Shown: positions 18,540-27,397 of the stretch, piece by piece
Numbering within the stretch: the first letter of the stretch is position 1
How the letters are laid out: every line of letters begins with the position of its first letter
Assembly (NCBI GenBank): GCA_024643545.1
Contig: JAHEMR010000034.1
Location: forward strand, 108,271 to 172,270
Source of the DNA: Crocinitomicaceae bacterium
GTDB taxonomy: Bacteria > Bacteroidota > Bacteroidia > Flavobacteriales_D > Crocinitomicaceae
Direction: 5' to 3'
DNA length: 64,000 nucleotides
Position numbers and translations under genes: made by a program
Notes under the pieces: model-generated
What the model was told of the DNA's origin: nothing
The model's database searches: none
Seen by the model: only the letters and a program-made list of their open reading frames with translations

Positions 18540-20730
18540 GTATCATTTGGTTATTATCTTTTAATAAATCTTCGGTCGAAAAGAGTTGATTTTCTACTTC
18601 CACTTCCCCGTCGGCGTAAATTAACAATGGAATGTTTCCTGCTGGAATCGTCATGGATGCACGCATCAAACAAGCATTTTCATGGGAAATAGCAGTGACA
18701 TTCGGACGATTCGTCCGTTTCCATCCAAAATCGATATCCCGATTTCGTGGGTTATCCTTTGTATAGCCAAATTCCATCCAAGATTGAAGGTTTGGAAAAT
18801 AACTACTGAATACAGCATAAGAATAAAGTCCGTCAAGCAAGATTTTTCCAACATATTCACCATTCACGATTTCCAAATACGGTCGACTCCATCCGAGTTT
18901 CTTCAATGCTTCGAAAAACTCCTTATTGCGCGGATTGGTCGTATCTCCGTCCATCAATCTGGGGAAAGCTGCCACTGGAAAATGCACCTTCATGAATTGC
19001 TGTCCAACATCTAAAGATTGAAAGTCAAAGCTGTTAAATGGAGTGAAATCCATGATATACGAATACCATTGAGCCAGGGAATCGATTTTTTCCTTGGAAT
19101 AATGTTCCACTCCTGAATTAAAAAATTGACGATGTGCCAATCCATAAACGTTTGAACGCTCGCTTCCACAAAGTATTGAAAGTTTACGATTATTATTTAG
19201 ATCCGTTTTGGAAGGAATCAAACAACCATTCAGGTATTCTTGTGAGTAAATTAATTCTTGTTTTGAATTGTAGCGACGACAGGTTCCGTTTCTTAATCCT
19301 TTTGCATAGGAATACGAAACAAGCACATTACCCAAACTATCGAATTCCCGATAGGGACCTTCCAGTTTTCCATCCACTGTTTGGCGACTTCTTATTTTGA
19401 TTCCATTGGAAGTATACCACTCCTCGATTCGTTCACGGTCTTTTTGAATAATTTGTGTATTCAAATTTCCATTTGCATAGTAGTTTCGCAGTGTGAAGGA
19501 ATGTGTGGAATCGGAGGATTCCGTAATGACTTCCAAGGCAAGTGTTCCATCAGGATACCACTCTTGTTGAATATTCGATGGATTTTCACGATTTGTGCGA
19601 TCTACAAAGTGTATCTTTTCTTGTTGTCCGTTTGCAAAGAAGGAAACATAGGAAGTATCCACATTCGGTAAGTGATTTTCAATCTTTTTTATTTTCCCAT
19701 TCGCATACCATTCTTTTTCGATGGCTTTTTTATAGTCGTTTCCTATAATATCGTTTTCATACAACAAAATTCCCTGTTCATTCCATTGTTGTATCCGTCC
19801 ATCACCCATTTTATCCAATTCTAATAAAACCAAAAGTTTCCCATCTTCCTTCCATACTTTTTTGGAAGGTTGAAAGGGATGATTCGAAGTCACATCGTAA
19901 AAATCTTCTGTACTCAATTGTCCATTGTCATACCACGTGCGATAGTATCCTTGAAGCAAATTGTCCTTGTAAGTCAAATCTACATTTTTCATCCCAAGGT
20001 AATTGTAGCCAATCCAATGTCCATCTGGATTTCCGTCCTTATAGTATCCTTTGGTTTTTACTTGTCCATTTTGATGATACTCTGTAAACGGACCATCTTT
20101 AGATGCATCGCGAGAGAATTCATTCAAGATTAATTTGTGGTGGAATCGGCTGATGAGCACACCTTCCTCTGAATAATTTTCCTCGTCACCAAATTGAACG
20201 GTGAGATAGGTATAGCCTTCGTCATCGACCGTGTGAGGCGGATGATCCTCGATTTCGTATTTACTGATTTCACTCAAGCGAACAAAAGCATATGATTGTA
20301 CAAAGCGCTTCTTTCCATTGAGGTGATAATCCGTTTGTTGCATGCAACGTCGACCTGTTTCATCCAAATAATACCTACAATACATCGCAGGCTGACCATT
20401 TTCCCAATATGTTTTGAGTTCCGCTATCAATCCGTCTGCACGTGATTCAAATCGTTTTAAAATTACACGTGGCTTTCCATCTTGAAAATTGGCTTCTTCT
20501 GAAATTAAATGACCGTTTTTAAATTCGCGTCGTTCGTATAATCTACCCTCAATAAAGGACTCACATTTCCCCTCTAAGGGTGTTTTCATGTCTGATTCGT
20601 AATAGGTTGAAAAGACATAATTACTTCCTTTTTTGTTGTAGGTATTGAAGGTGCAATTTTCTTGCGCATGGATGATAGGTTTCCAAGTAATGGATAGAAT
20701 CAATAGGAAATGGAAACAAAATCTGCTCAT
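18520..20730 (-). CDS. Large secreted YwqK/MORN-type repeat protein
   Basis: A 736-residue protein. I place the start at 20730 (MSRFCFHFLLILS), giving a signal peptide ending IIHAQ, 17 bp after a -7 box. From about residue 40 to 500 it carries many YwqK-type repeats of the form W(Y/H)xNGxLxxxxxYxxGxxxG, e.g. TYWENGQPAMYCRYYLDETG, YHQNGQVKTKGYYKDGNPDG, WYANGKIKKIENH. The last ~200 residues are a different domain (from LCGSERSNVYGLAHRQFF) with no recognised family, ending in a TonB-C-like shape (KVHFPVAAF). YwqK is named as an antitoxin in Bacillus, but the exported form in Bacteroidota has no such proven role. Confidence 0.75.
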   Translation of the reverse strand: MSRFCFHFLLILSITWKPIIHAQENCTFNTYNKKGSNYVFSTYYESDMKTPLEGKCESFIEGRLYERREFKNGHLISEEANFQDGKPRVILKRFESRADGLIAELKTYWENGQPAMYCRYYLDETGRRCMQQTDYHLNGKKRFVQSYAFVRLSEISKYEIEDHPPHTVDDEGYTYLTVQFGDEENYSEEGVLISRFHHKLILNEFSRDASKDGPFTEYHQNGQVKTKGYYKDGNPDGHWIGYNYLGMKNVDLTYKDNLLQGYYRTWYDNGQLSTEDFYDVTSNHPFQPSKKVWKEDGKLLVLLELDKMGDGRIQQWNEQGILLYENDIIGNDYKKAIEKEWYANGKIKKIENHLPNVDTSYVSFFANGQQEKIHFVDRTNRENPSNIQQEWYPDGTLALEVITESSDSTHSFTLRNYYANGNLNTQIIQKDRERIEEWYTSNGIKIRSRQTVDGKLEGPYREFDSLGNVLVSYSYAKGLRNGTCRRYNSKQELIYSQEYLNGCLIPSKTDLNNNRKLSILCGSERSNVYGLAHRQFFNSGVEHYSKEKIDSLAQWYSYIMDFTPFNSFDFQSLDVGQQFMKVHFPVAAFPRLMDGDTTNPRNKEFFEALKKLGWSRPYLEIVNGEYVGKILLDGLYSYAVFSSYFPNLQSWMEFGYTKDNPRNRDIDFGWKRTNRPNVTAISHENACLMRASMTIPAGNIPLLIYADGEVEVENQLFSTEDLLKDNNQMIHEIGWD

Positions 20731-20747
20731 TGTCTTCTGGTACAACG

Positions 20748-20755
20748 CAAACGTA
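20748..20755 (-). promoter_or_regulatory. -7 box for the YwqK-repeat operon
   Basis: The minus strand reads TACGTTTG, matching TAnnTTTG, 17 bp upstream of the chosen ATG at 20730. It supports that start over an in-frame one at 20769, which would lie upstream of the box. Confidence 0.5.
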
Positions 20756-20803
20756 AGAAAGTTCAACAAAAGAGAATAATAGAAAGTTCGGTAGTTGACA
20801 AAC

Positions 20804-21397
20804 CTATTTTACCGCAATCACTTGAATAACGGCTGCTTTTCCAAAATGGTATTCACCTTCATGAACTTCTCGTTCCAATTGAGTTATTTTTAGGTGCTCA
20901 AATTCATGAAAATCAGATCGCAATTCTTCATCGGAATACAACATTGTTTCTGTCATGGGCCCTCCTGTTTTATAGTCCATCTGACTTTTATGGTAAGCTT
21001 CTAAAACCAATTTCCCTCCTGGCTTTAATGCTTTGTAAAATTGTCCATGAACTTTTTCGCGCAAAGCGGTTGGTAAATGTCCAAAAATGATCACAATTCC
21101 ATCCCAAGTATTCACTTGAAAATCAAATTCATTCAAATCCGCGCATATGGGATGAATGACCACACCTTTCATTTCTGCCAATTGGGACATTTTCCGAATC
21201 CCTTCTTCGGAATAATCCACACAAGTAACGTCATGACCTTGTTCTGCCAAAAACACACCGTTTCGACCTTCTCCCTCTGCTAAACAAAGAATCTTTGATC
21301 CTGCAGGAAAAGACTGTTCTTGTAAAAAATCATTGGCAACCAATCCGTATGCAAAAACAGCTTCTTTATACCGTTCATTCCAAAATTCTGCTTTCAT
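20804..21397 (-). CDS. SAM-dependent methyltransferase of the persulfide operon
   Basis: A 197-residue class I methyltransferase (start MKAEFWNERYKEA at 21397). Motif I is ILCLAEGEGRNGVFLAEQG, with the acidic SAM ribose ligand in VTCVDYS; later motifs are WDGIVIIFGHLP and LKPGGKLVLEAYHKSQ. It resembles the TehB/thiopurine-methyltransferase-like group. It begins 5 bp after the TauE/SafE exporter gene and so is the last of three sulfur-operon genes. S-methylation of sulfide or a small thiol would fit the context, but that is inference; the acceptor cannot be read from sequence. Confidence 0.8.
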   Translation of the reverse strand: MKAEFWNERYKEAVFAYGLVANDFLQEQSFPAGSKILCLAEGEGRNGVFLAEQGHDVTCVDYSEEGIRKMSQLAEMKGVVIHPICADLNEFDFQVNTWDGIVIIFGHLPTALREKVHGQFYKALKPGGKLVLEAYHKSQMDYKTGGPMTETMLYSDEELRSDFHEFEHLKITQLEREVHEGEYHFGKAAVIQVIAVK

Positions 21398-21402
21398 GAC
21401 AA

Positions 21403-22209
21403 TTAGTTTAAAATTGAATAAATTTCTTTTACGAAAATAAAGGTCCCCATGGCAAAAACAAACCATGCAAATGCTTTCCGAAGAATTATTGTTTTCATTT
21501 TTTTAGCGACTTGGCTTCCAATTAAAATACCCGCAACCGCTAATACACTAATAAAGACTAAAAAAGACCAATCCATACTTGATCCTTGCGTCCATAAATC
21601 TCCTGTGAATCCAACCAACGAATTCACTGAAATAATGAGTAATGACGTTCCAATGGCTCTTTTCATGGACAATTTGCTATACATGACTAAAGCGGGAACA
21701 ATCAGGAATCCACCACCAACACCTACGAGTCCGGTGAGTATTCCAACGATTGCACCTTGAATCATCAATGGATAATTTTTCCAACTAAAGTCTTGGTGTA
21801 CTTGTTCTTTTTCTGAGGCACCTCTTACCATCTTGAATGCTGCAAAAAGCATGAGTAGTGCAAACAGTAGCAACATTGCATTTGACTTAGTCAAAAGAAG
21901 CATTTCGGAAGAAAAAATCACATCCGGAACTGTTGGTAAAACCCATTTCCGCGTACTAAAAACGGTTAGCAACGATGGAAGTCCAAATAGAAAAGCCGTT
22001 CGCAAATCAACTTCCGCTTGCTTCCATTTAGGTATTACACCAATAAAACTTGTTGTCCCAACGATGAACAGTGAATAGGCCGTTCCTAATTCAGGTTGAA
22101 TGTGAAACAAATAAACCAAAACTGGAACCGTTAAAATCGAACCTCCCCCACCAATTAACCCGAGTATGAGTCCGATTAGAACCGCCGAAACATAACCGAA
22201 AATCTCCAC
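21403..22209 (-). CDS. TauE/SafE-family sulfite or sulfur-anion exporter
   Basis: A 268-residue inner-membrane protein with about eight hydrophobic helices and the two family half-repeats, GLIGGGGSILTVPVLVYLF near residue 17 and GLVGVGGGFLIVPALVMYSKL near 160. The start codon is GTG at 22207-22209, touching the TAA of the upstream gene (TAAGTG), so translation is coupled. TauE/SafE proteins export sulfite, sulfoacetate or related anions; next to a persulfide dioxygenase, whose product is sulfite, sulfite export is the natural reading. A paralogue lies at 50164-50931. Confidence 0.87.
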   Translation of the reverse strand: MEIFGYVSAVLIGLILGLIGGGGSILTVPVLVYLFHIQPELGTAYSLFIVGTTSFIGVIPKWKQAEVDLRTAFLFGLPSLLTVFSTRKWVLPTVPDVIFSSEMLLLTKSNAMLLLFALLMLFAAFKMVRGASEKEQVHQDFSWKNYPLMIQGAIVGILTGLVGVGGGFLIVPALVMYSKLSMKRAIGTSLLIISVNSLVGFTGDLWTQGSSMDWSFLVFISVLAVAGILIGSQVAKKMKTIILRKAFAWFVFAMGTFIFVKEIYSILN

Positions 22210-23622
22210 TTACTTTAAGACTTTGCTCTGACAGATGAAATCTGTCGTAGGAATCGCTGTTTTGGAAATCGCAGCGAATCCACCATCTACTTCCGTGAAG
22301 TTTCGGTAACCCCTTGCTTGTAAAATACTCGCTGCAATCATGCTACGGTATCCACCTTGACAATGCATAAAGAAATGTTCGTCTGGATTGATGTCTTTGG
22401 TCCATTCGTTGATATAAGCCAATGGTTTACTGTAGGCATCCGAAACATGTTCTGCAGCGTATTCAGTTTCTTTTCGCACATCGACAACAACTGATTTTTC
22501 CGCATCAAATTGAGAAGCGAATTCCTCCGTACTAATGCGGTTTACCCGATCTGTTTCTTTGTCAGCTTCTTTCCATGCGGAGAATCCACCGGATAAATAT
22601 CCAACTACGTGATCAAATCCAACTCGACTCAAGCGTGTAATCACTTCTTCTTCCATTCCTGGTTCTGTGACAAGTAATAATTCTTGTTTCACATCACCGA
22701 TCAAGGCTCCAACCCAAGGTGCAAAATCACCTTTGATCCCAATGTTAATCGAATTTGGAACAAATCCTTTATAGAATTCTCCTGCCGGGCGTGTATCTAA
22801 AATCATTGCTCCTTTTGAGTCTGCAACCAATTCAAACGCTTCTGGTGATAATGGATTCATGGCACGCAATTTCACCTCATCAAAGCTGTCGTAACCACCT
22901 TTATTCATGGCAACGTTGAAACCAAAATAAGCTGGTGGCGCCAGTAAACCGTCTGTGACAGCAGCGATAAATGCTTCTTTGTTTGGTTGATTTAAGGCGT
23001 AGTTCATTTTCTTTTGATTGCCTAAAGAATCAACCGTTTCTTTCATCATGTTTTTACCACAAGCGGATCCGGCACCGTGTGCAGGATAAACGGTTACATC
23101 ATCCGACAACGGCATTATTTTCGTCATCAAACTTTCGTAAAGAAGTCCAGCCAACTGATCCTGTGTCATGTCTGCTGCTTTTTGAGCTAAATCTGGTCGA
23201 CCAACATCTCCAAGGAATAAGGTATCACCGGAGAACAATGAATGATCTTTTCCATGCTCATCCATCAAAAGATAACACGTACTTTCCATCGTATGTCCTG
23301 GTGTATGCAATACTTTTATTTTAATGGAACCTACTTCGAAAATTTGCGCGTCTTCGGCAACGATTGCGTCAAATGCCGGAACAGCGGTTGGACCGTAAAC
23401 AATTGGTGCACCGGTATTCTTGCTCAAATCTATATGTCCTGAAACAAAATCTGCGTGAAAATGCGTTTCAAAAATGTATTTCAACGTTACACCATCTTCT
23501 TGCAATCGTTGCAAATAAGGTGTTACCTCACGCAAAGGATCAATGATTGCAGCTTCATTTCCACTGACAATATAGTAAGCGCCTTGCGCCAAACATCCTG
23601 TATAAATTTGTTCGATTTTCAT
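22210..23622 (-). CDS. Persulfide dioxygenase-like MBL/double-rhodanese fusion
   Basis: A 470-residue cytosolic protein. Residues 1-240 are a metallo-beta-lactamase fold with ETHFHADFVSGHIDL, VLHTPGHTMES, LFSGDTLFLGDVGRPDLAQ and YPAHGAGSACG. The second-metal His of the usual HxHxDH motif is Phe here (HADF), consistent with the single-iron persulfide dioxygenase branch. Two rhodanese domains follow: the first (~265-355) lacks an active Cys, the second (~370-465) has it in HCQGGYRS. The layout is that of CstB-like enzymes, which oxidise persulfides to sulfite and may form thiosulfate. It heads an operon with a sulfite exporter and a methyltransferase. Confidence 0.9.
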   Translation of the reverse strand: MKIEQIYTGCLAQGAYYIVSGNEAAIIDPLREVTPYLQRLQEDGVTLKYIFETHFHADFVSGHIDLSKNTGAPIVYGPTAVPAFDAIVAEDAQIFEVGSIKIKVLHTPGHTMESTCYLLMDEHGKDHSLFSGDTLFLGDVGRPDLAQKAADMTQDQLAGLLYESLMTKIMPLSDDVTVYPAHGAGSACGKNMMKETVDSLGNQKKMNYALNQPNKEAFIAAVTDGLLAPPAYFGFNVAMNKGGYDSFDEVKLRAMNPLSPEAFELVADSKGAMILDTRPAGEFYKGFVPNSINIGIKGDFAPWVGALIGDVKQELLLVTEPGMEEEVITRLSRVGFDHVVGYLSGGFSAWKEADKETDRVNRISTEEFASQFDAEKSVVVDVRKETEYAAEHVSDAYSKPLAYINEWTKDINPDEHFFMHCQGGYRSMIAASILQARGYRNFTEVDGGFAAISKTAIPTTDFICQSKVLK

Positions 23623-23644
23623 CTGATTCAGTTTAATAACAGTA

Positions 23645-23652
23645 CAAAGATA
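23645..23652 (-). promoter_or_regulatory. -7 box of the persulfide operon
   Basis: The minus strand reads TATCTTTG, an exact TAnnTTTG match, 22 bp before the ATG. A TTG lies roughly 16-18 bp upstream. Transcription should begin near 23641. Confidence 0.65.
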
Positions 23653-23673
23653 AAGTACCTATTTCAATCAAAA

Positions 23674-23689
23674 GGTGATATATGTCACA
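23674..23689. promoter_or_regulatory. Crp/Fnr-family binding site candidate
   Basis: The plus strand reads GGTGA-TATATG-TCACA, one base from the CRP-type palindrome TGTGA-N6-TCACA. Its centre is about 40 bp upstream of the predicted start of transcription, the usual place for a class II activator. No Crp/Fnr gene is in this window. Confidence 0.5.
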
Positions 23690-23718
23690 AATTGAAAATA
23701 GCGCTTTATAAAAACAAA

Positions 23719-23742
23719 AAAAGACACCAGAAGATGTCTTTT
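23719..23742 (-). terminator. Terminator of the chalcone-isomerase-like gene
   Basis: AAAAGACA (23719-23726) pairs perfectly with TGTCTTTT (23735-23742) over an 8-base loop, with an A-rich run just outside that becomes the U-tract on the minus strand. It lies 25 bp beyond the stop of the gene at 23767 and separates it from the persulfide operon promoter. Confidence 0.75.
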
Positions 23743-23766
23743 AAACGAGTTTTATTGAATGAAATC

Positions 23767-24321
23767 CTATCCTTTTCCTAACATTCCTTTTTTCAAATTC
23801 TCATCTGCTGGTTTAGATCCAAGCCAAATGGAAAACAATGCTTTCTTGAAATCGTAACCAGGAATCGTCCCCTTGACAACCCCATTTTTTGTCACTTTCG
23901 TTCCTTTTTCAGGCGTATAGTCAATATGGATAATGTCACCATTTTTAATTTCTTCCGAAAAGAAGGCGATGAATTTCTTTTTATCCTCTGCCGACGCTTT
24001 GGATGTTGCGTTTGCAAATCCTTCGTTGACTGATTCAATGAAACGTTCGCGCGTCACACTACTAGAAATAATTTTGATGTGAATCGCCATCTCTTCCGTA
24101 CCATAAATGACTTTACTTGCATCGCTGGTCTTGGATTCTAGGTAAAGGGCTGCGACATATAAGTCCATCCAATATTTCTCTCGAAGCCCACCCCCGTTTA
24201 ACACAAGTTCATTTTTACCGACTTTTTCGGTCAATGGGAATTTCACGCCATTAATCGTTTTTGTTTGTGCGTTAGATGCTAATCCAATAAATAAGAAAAG
24301 AAGTAAGGTTAACTTTTTCAT
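23767..24321 (-). CDS. Chalcone-isomerase-like periplasmic protein
   Basis: A 184-residue protein; the ATG at 24321 gives a signal peptide (KKLTLLLFLFIGLASNAQ). The mature part has the features of the bacterial chalcone-isomerase-like family: LNGGGLREKYWMDLYVAALY near residue 40 and SIWLGSKPADENLKKGMLG at the C terminus. Members of this family in bacteria are not flavonoid enzymes; fatty-acid or hydrophobic ligand binding has been proposed. It has its own strong promoter inside the end of the helicase gene and its own terminator. Confidence 0.85.
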   Translation of the reverse strand: MKKLTLLLFLFIGLASNAQTKTINGVKFPLTEKVGKNELVLNGGGLREKYWMDLYVAALYLESKTSDASKVIYGTEEMAIHIKIISSSVTRERFIESVNEGFANATSKASAEDKKKFIAFFSEEIKNGDIIHIDYTPEKGTKVTKNGVVKGTIPGYDFKKALFSIWLGSKPADENLKKGMLGKG

Positions 24322-24342
24322 GAGTACATTTTTTGGGTTTCT

Positions 24343-24373
24343 CAAAAATAAGGATAGAATCTTAAAATTCAAA
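24343..24373 (-). promoter_or_regulatory. Consensus promoter for the chalcone-isomerase-like gene
   Basis: On the minus strand: TTTG (24370-24373), 19-bp spacer, TATTTTTG (24343-24350), an exact Bacteroidota -33/-7 pair. It lies partly within the -33 region at the gene border and gives a leader of about 18 bases before the ATG at 24321. Confidence 0.75.
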
Positions 24374-24375
24374 GA

Positions 24376-25596
24376 TTATTTATCTGTCCATTCATCCGGG
24401 TCAGAAAAATCTGCAATTAGTTTTTTCCAATTGTAATTTAAATCTTCCGTATCTTCAATAATCGACATATAATCTTTATTGTCGATATCGTAACGCAAGA
24501 TTTCTTCTCCTGTATATGCTTCAATTGCATCGAGTAGCTTCACTTCTTCTTCACTACAAAAGGACAAAGCTTGTCCGGTTTGTTGACCACGTCCCGTTCT
24601 ACCGCATCGGTGGACATAATTCTCTGGAGAATCGGGTAAATCGTAGTTAATTACATAATCCATGTTTGGAATATCAATGCCTCTACACGCCACATCTGTG
24701 GTAATCAAGACTTGATTTTCAGTGGAACGAAAACGGTCCAAAATAGCAAAACGATCTTCTTGTTCTTTTCCACCATGCAATGCTTCGGCCTTCACTCCTA
24801 CGCGTTCCATTGCCGAAACAACTCGTTCCGCACGAACTTTTGTTCGAACGAATACCAAGAATTTAAATTCTGGATATTCTTTAATCATGTTCTCTAAGAA
24901 GAATCGCTTGTCGTCCATTTCAATGAATGCAACCGCATGCGTGACATTTTTTGAAACTGGATTCTTTGGAGATACTTGAATACGAATAGCGTCTTTCACC
25001 ACATCGTATGCTAAAGACTTGATCTTTTTGGAAATTGTCGCAGTGAAAAACAAGGTTTGACGATTTTTCGGGATTTTCTTTATCACATCGTGAATATCCT
25101 TCGTGAAACCAAGGTCCAACATTAAATCTGCCTCATCCAAAACAAGGACTTCCAATTTTGTAATATCAATGAATCCTTGTGCGATCAAATCAAACATACG
25201 TCCAGGTGTCGACACCAAGATATCTAATCCACTTTTTAGCTTTGCGATTTGTTTTTCCTGTTCCACACCACCGTAAAGTCCAAGGACACTCACCGGGGTT
25301 TTTGCACCAATTTGAACAACTACCTCCGAGATTTGCTTCGCTAATTCCCTCGTTGGCACAAGTACTAAACCACGTATACCTTTATAGGCACCCCTTTTCT
25401 TTGTTGCAAATTTATGCAACATCGGAATAACGAATGCTGCCGTTTTTCCAGTTCCGGTTTGGGCAACAGCCATGACATCTTCGCCATCTAAAATGGGTTT
25501 AATCGCACGGTGTTGAATATCTGTTGGACGCTTGAATCCAAGGATGTCAAGTTGGTCTTTGATTTCATCAATAAGGGAATAGTCCTTGAATTTCAT
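24376..25596 (-). CDS. DEAD-box ATP-dependent RNA helicase
   Basis: A 406-residue helicase with all core motifs in order: Q motif near residues 20-25 (KRPTDIQ), AQTGTGKTAAF (I), PTRELAKQI (Ia), STPGRM (Ib), VLDEADLMLDLGF (II), TAT (III), HGGKEQEDR, TTDVACRGIDIP (V) and YVHRCGRTGR (VI). Motif III reads TAT where SAT is usual, a tolerated variant. It has no long basic tail, so it resembles RhlE-type helicases that remodel rRNA or structured mRNA. A -7 box ends only 4 bp before the ATG. Confidence 0.95.
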   Translation of the reverse strand: MKFKDYSLIDEIKDQLDILGFKRPTDIQHRAIKPILDGEDVMAVAQTGTGKTAAFVIPMLHKFATKKRGAYKGIRGLVLVPTRELAKQISEVVVQIGAKTPVSVLGLYGGVEQEKQIAKLKSGLDILVSTPGRMFDLIAQGFIDITKLEVLVLDEADLMLDLGFTKDIHDVIKKIPKNRQTLFFTATISKKIKSLAYDVVKDAIRIQVSPKNPVSKNVTHAVAFIEMDDKRFFLENMIKEYPEFKFLVFVRTKVRAERVVSAMERVGVKAEALHGGKEQEDRFAILDRFRSTENQVLITTDVACRGIDIPNMDYVINYDLPDSPENYVHRCGRTGRGQQTGQALSFCSEEEVKLLDAIEAYTGEEILRYDIDNKDYMSIIEDTEDLNYNWKKLIADFSDPDEWTDK

Positions 25597-25600
25597 AGCA

Positions 25601-25608
25601 CAAAGGTA
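25601..25608 (-). promoter_or_regulatory. -7 box almost abutting the helicase start codon
   Basis: The minus strand reads TACCTTTG, an exact TAnnTTTG. Only TGCT separates it from the ATG, so the transcript would be leaderless or have a leader of a base or two, unless another upstream promoter is used. Confidence 0.5.
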
Positions 25609-25701
25609 AGAAGTTTAAGGAGGAATTGGGCATGTACACGTTAAATCAAAGTTGAAATGAACCTTTTCAAAAGACGGATGTAAGCAAGGAAAAATTGAGA
25701 C

Positions 25702-27378
25702 ATGAAAAGAATCTTCTTATTTACGGCATTAGCTACTTTCAGTTGGAAAGCGTTAGCCACCGAAAAAGACCTAGTGAAAGCAACACTTTCTGAGGTAACC
25801 GTTTATTCACAAGGAGCACAATTACATCACAAAGCAAATTACACCGCAAAAGTCGGCGTAACCGAAGTGAGTATTGAAGGAATAAGTCCATACATCGATC
25901 CAAAAAGCATTCAAGTGAAAGCAACTGGGAATGTGGTGATATTAGATTCCAAATACGTGTTGTACTATCCGCAACCTACACAAGTGACGGAAGATGGTGT
26001 TCCTTTAAAAATCAGACGCAGTATTTCTGTGTTAGAGGACTCCCTGAGTTCTTGGGCATTCGACATCCAAGAAATTGATGATGAAATCGGTGTGTTGAAC
26101 GCAACGAAATACATCATCAGCAACAATGGCTCGATGAAAGGCACTGGAAAAGTAAACGATTCCATACAATTATTGAAATCCGCAGTAGACTACTACGCCT
26201 TGAAAATGAACGAAATCAACAAAAAACTGCTTGTATTACAGCGCAAAAAGGCAACGAAAGTGAATGCAAAGAAAGAAATGGAAGCGCGCTTAGAAGAATT
26301 GCGAAATTACCAAAATGGAAATGGTTTGAATGTTGAAAACAACAAAGCAATACCTCGCGTTGTCATTACACTTTCATCCAATGAGGTGGTGACTGGGAAA
26401 TTGAGTTTTTCTTATGTTGTTTCACAAGCCGGCTGGACCCCACTCTATGATTTACGCAGCGATTCGTCGACAGGAAAAATCAACTTAACCTACAAAGCGC
26501 AAGTTCACCAAAATTCTGGCTTAGACTGGAACGATATCCGCTTGAATATTTCTACAAATAATCCATATGCCAACAAAACAAAACCAGAATTGAATCCATG
26601 GTACATCGATTATCAAGCGGCATATGGTAGAAAGTTACAAGAAGTCGCGGTATGTTCTGGAACAAATGCGGGAATGATCAACACACAAGCCATGAACATG
26701 GGATACTCTTTTACGCAAAAGGACCTAGGAGAGGCATTAACTGCAGCAAACTTCACCACCGTTGTTCAGATGCTGATTGCGGCCGAATTTAAAATCGACC
26801 TTCCTTATTCAATTCCATCCAATAATGACCAACACATGGTACTTATCAAACAATCAGACTTAGCGACAAGCTTTAAATATTACGCAGTTCCAAAAATGGA
26901 CCCAGGAGTTTACTTGGTTGCTCAGATGACCAAATTGGATGAACTTCAGTTAATCCCAGCAAAAGCGAATATTTTCTTTGACGGATCCTACATCGGTGAA
27001 ACGTACATTGATCCAACACGCATGGAAGACACCTTGAATTTATCCTTAGGTAAAGATCCAAACATTGTAGTAAAAAGAACGCTTTTGAAAAAAGAATGCA
27101 AGGACAAAGTCATTCAGGATAAACGCGAACGAACCTTTGCTTACTCCATTGAAGTCCGAAACAGCAAATCAAGTCCAATTGACATCGTCATTCAAGACCA
27201 AATTCCAATTACGCAGAACACAGACATCACGATCGAATCTGCCAATTTAGCGAAAGGACGCTTGAACGAACGAACCGGAGTCATTGAATGGAGTTTTAAC
27301 CTGAAACCAAAGGAAAACAAAGTCATAGACTTTGACTATAAGATTCGTCACTCAAAAGACCAAGAAATTAATATCTAA
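25702..27378 (+). CDS. DUF4139 (mucoidy-inhibitor MuiA-like) exported protein
   Basis: A 558-residue protein with a signal peptide (ending KALA). It starts with the DUF4140 N-terminal domain (LSEVTVYSQGAQLHHKANYT), has a coiled-coil segment (residues ~150-210), then the DUF4139 domain (SFSYVVSQAGWTPLYDLRS, DWNDIRLNISTNNP, and at the end VIQDQIPITQNTDITIE and GVIEWSFNLKPKENKVIDFD). A Gln/Met-rich linker of about 70 residues (near AYGRKLQEVAVCSGTNAG) splits DUF4139. The biochemical function of this family is unknown despite the name. Confidence 0.85.
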   Translation: MKRIFLFTALATFSWKALATEKDLVKATLSEVTVYSQGAQLHHKANYTAKVGVTEVSIEGISPYIDPKSIQVKATGNVVILDSKYVLYYPQPTQVTEDGVPLKIRRSISVLEDSLSSWAFDIQEIDDEIGVLNATKYIISNNGSMKGTGKVNDSIQLLKSAVDYYALKMNEINKKLLVLQRKKATKVNAKKEMEARLEELRNYQNGNGLNVENNKAIPRVVITLSSNEVVTGKLSFSYVVSQAGWTPLYDLRSDSSTGKINLTYKAQVHQNSGLDWNDIRLNISTNNPYANKTKPELNPWYIDYQAAYGRKLQEVAVCSGTNAGMINTQAMNMGYSFTQKDLGEALTAANFTTVVQMLIAAEFKIDLPYSIPSNNDQHMVLIKQSDLATSFKYYAVPKMDPGVYLVAQMTKLDELQLIPAKANIFFDGSYIGETYIDPTRMEDTLNLSLGKDPNIVVKRTLLKKECKDKVIQDKRERTFAYSIEVRNSKSSPIDIVIQDQIPITQNTDITIESANLAKGRLNERTGVIEWSFNLKPKENKVIDFDYKIRHSKDQEINI

Positions 27379-27397
27379 AAGAAATTTATTCTAAACG

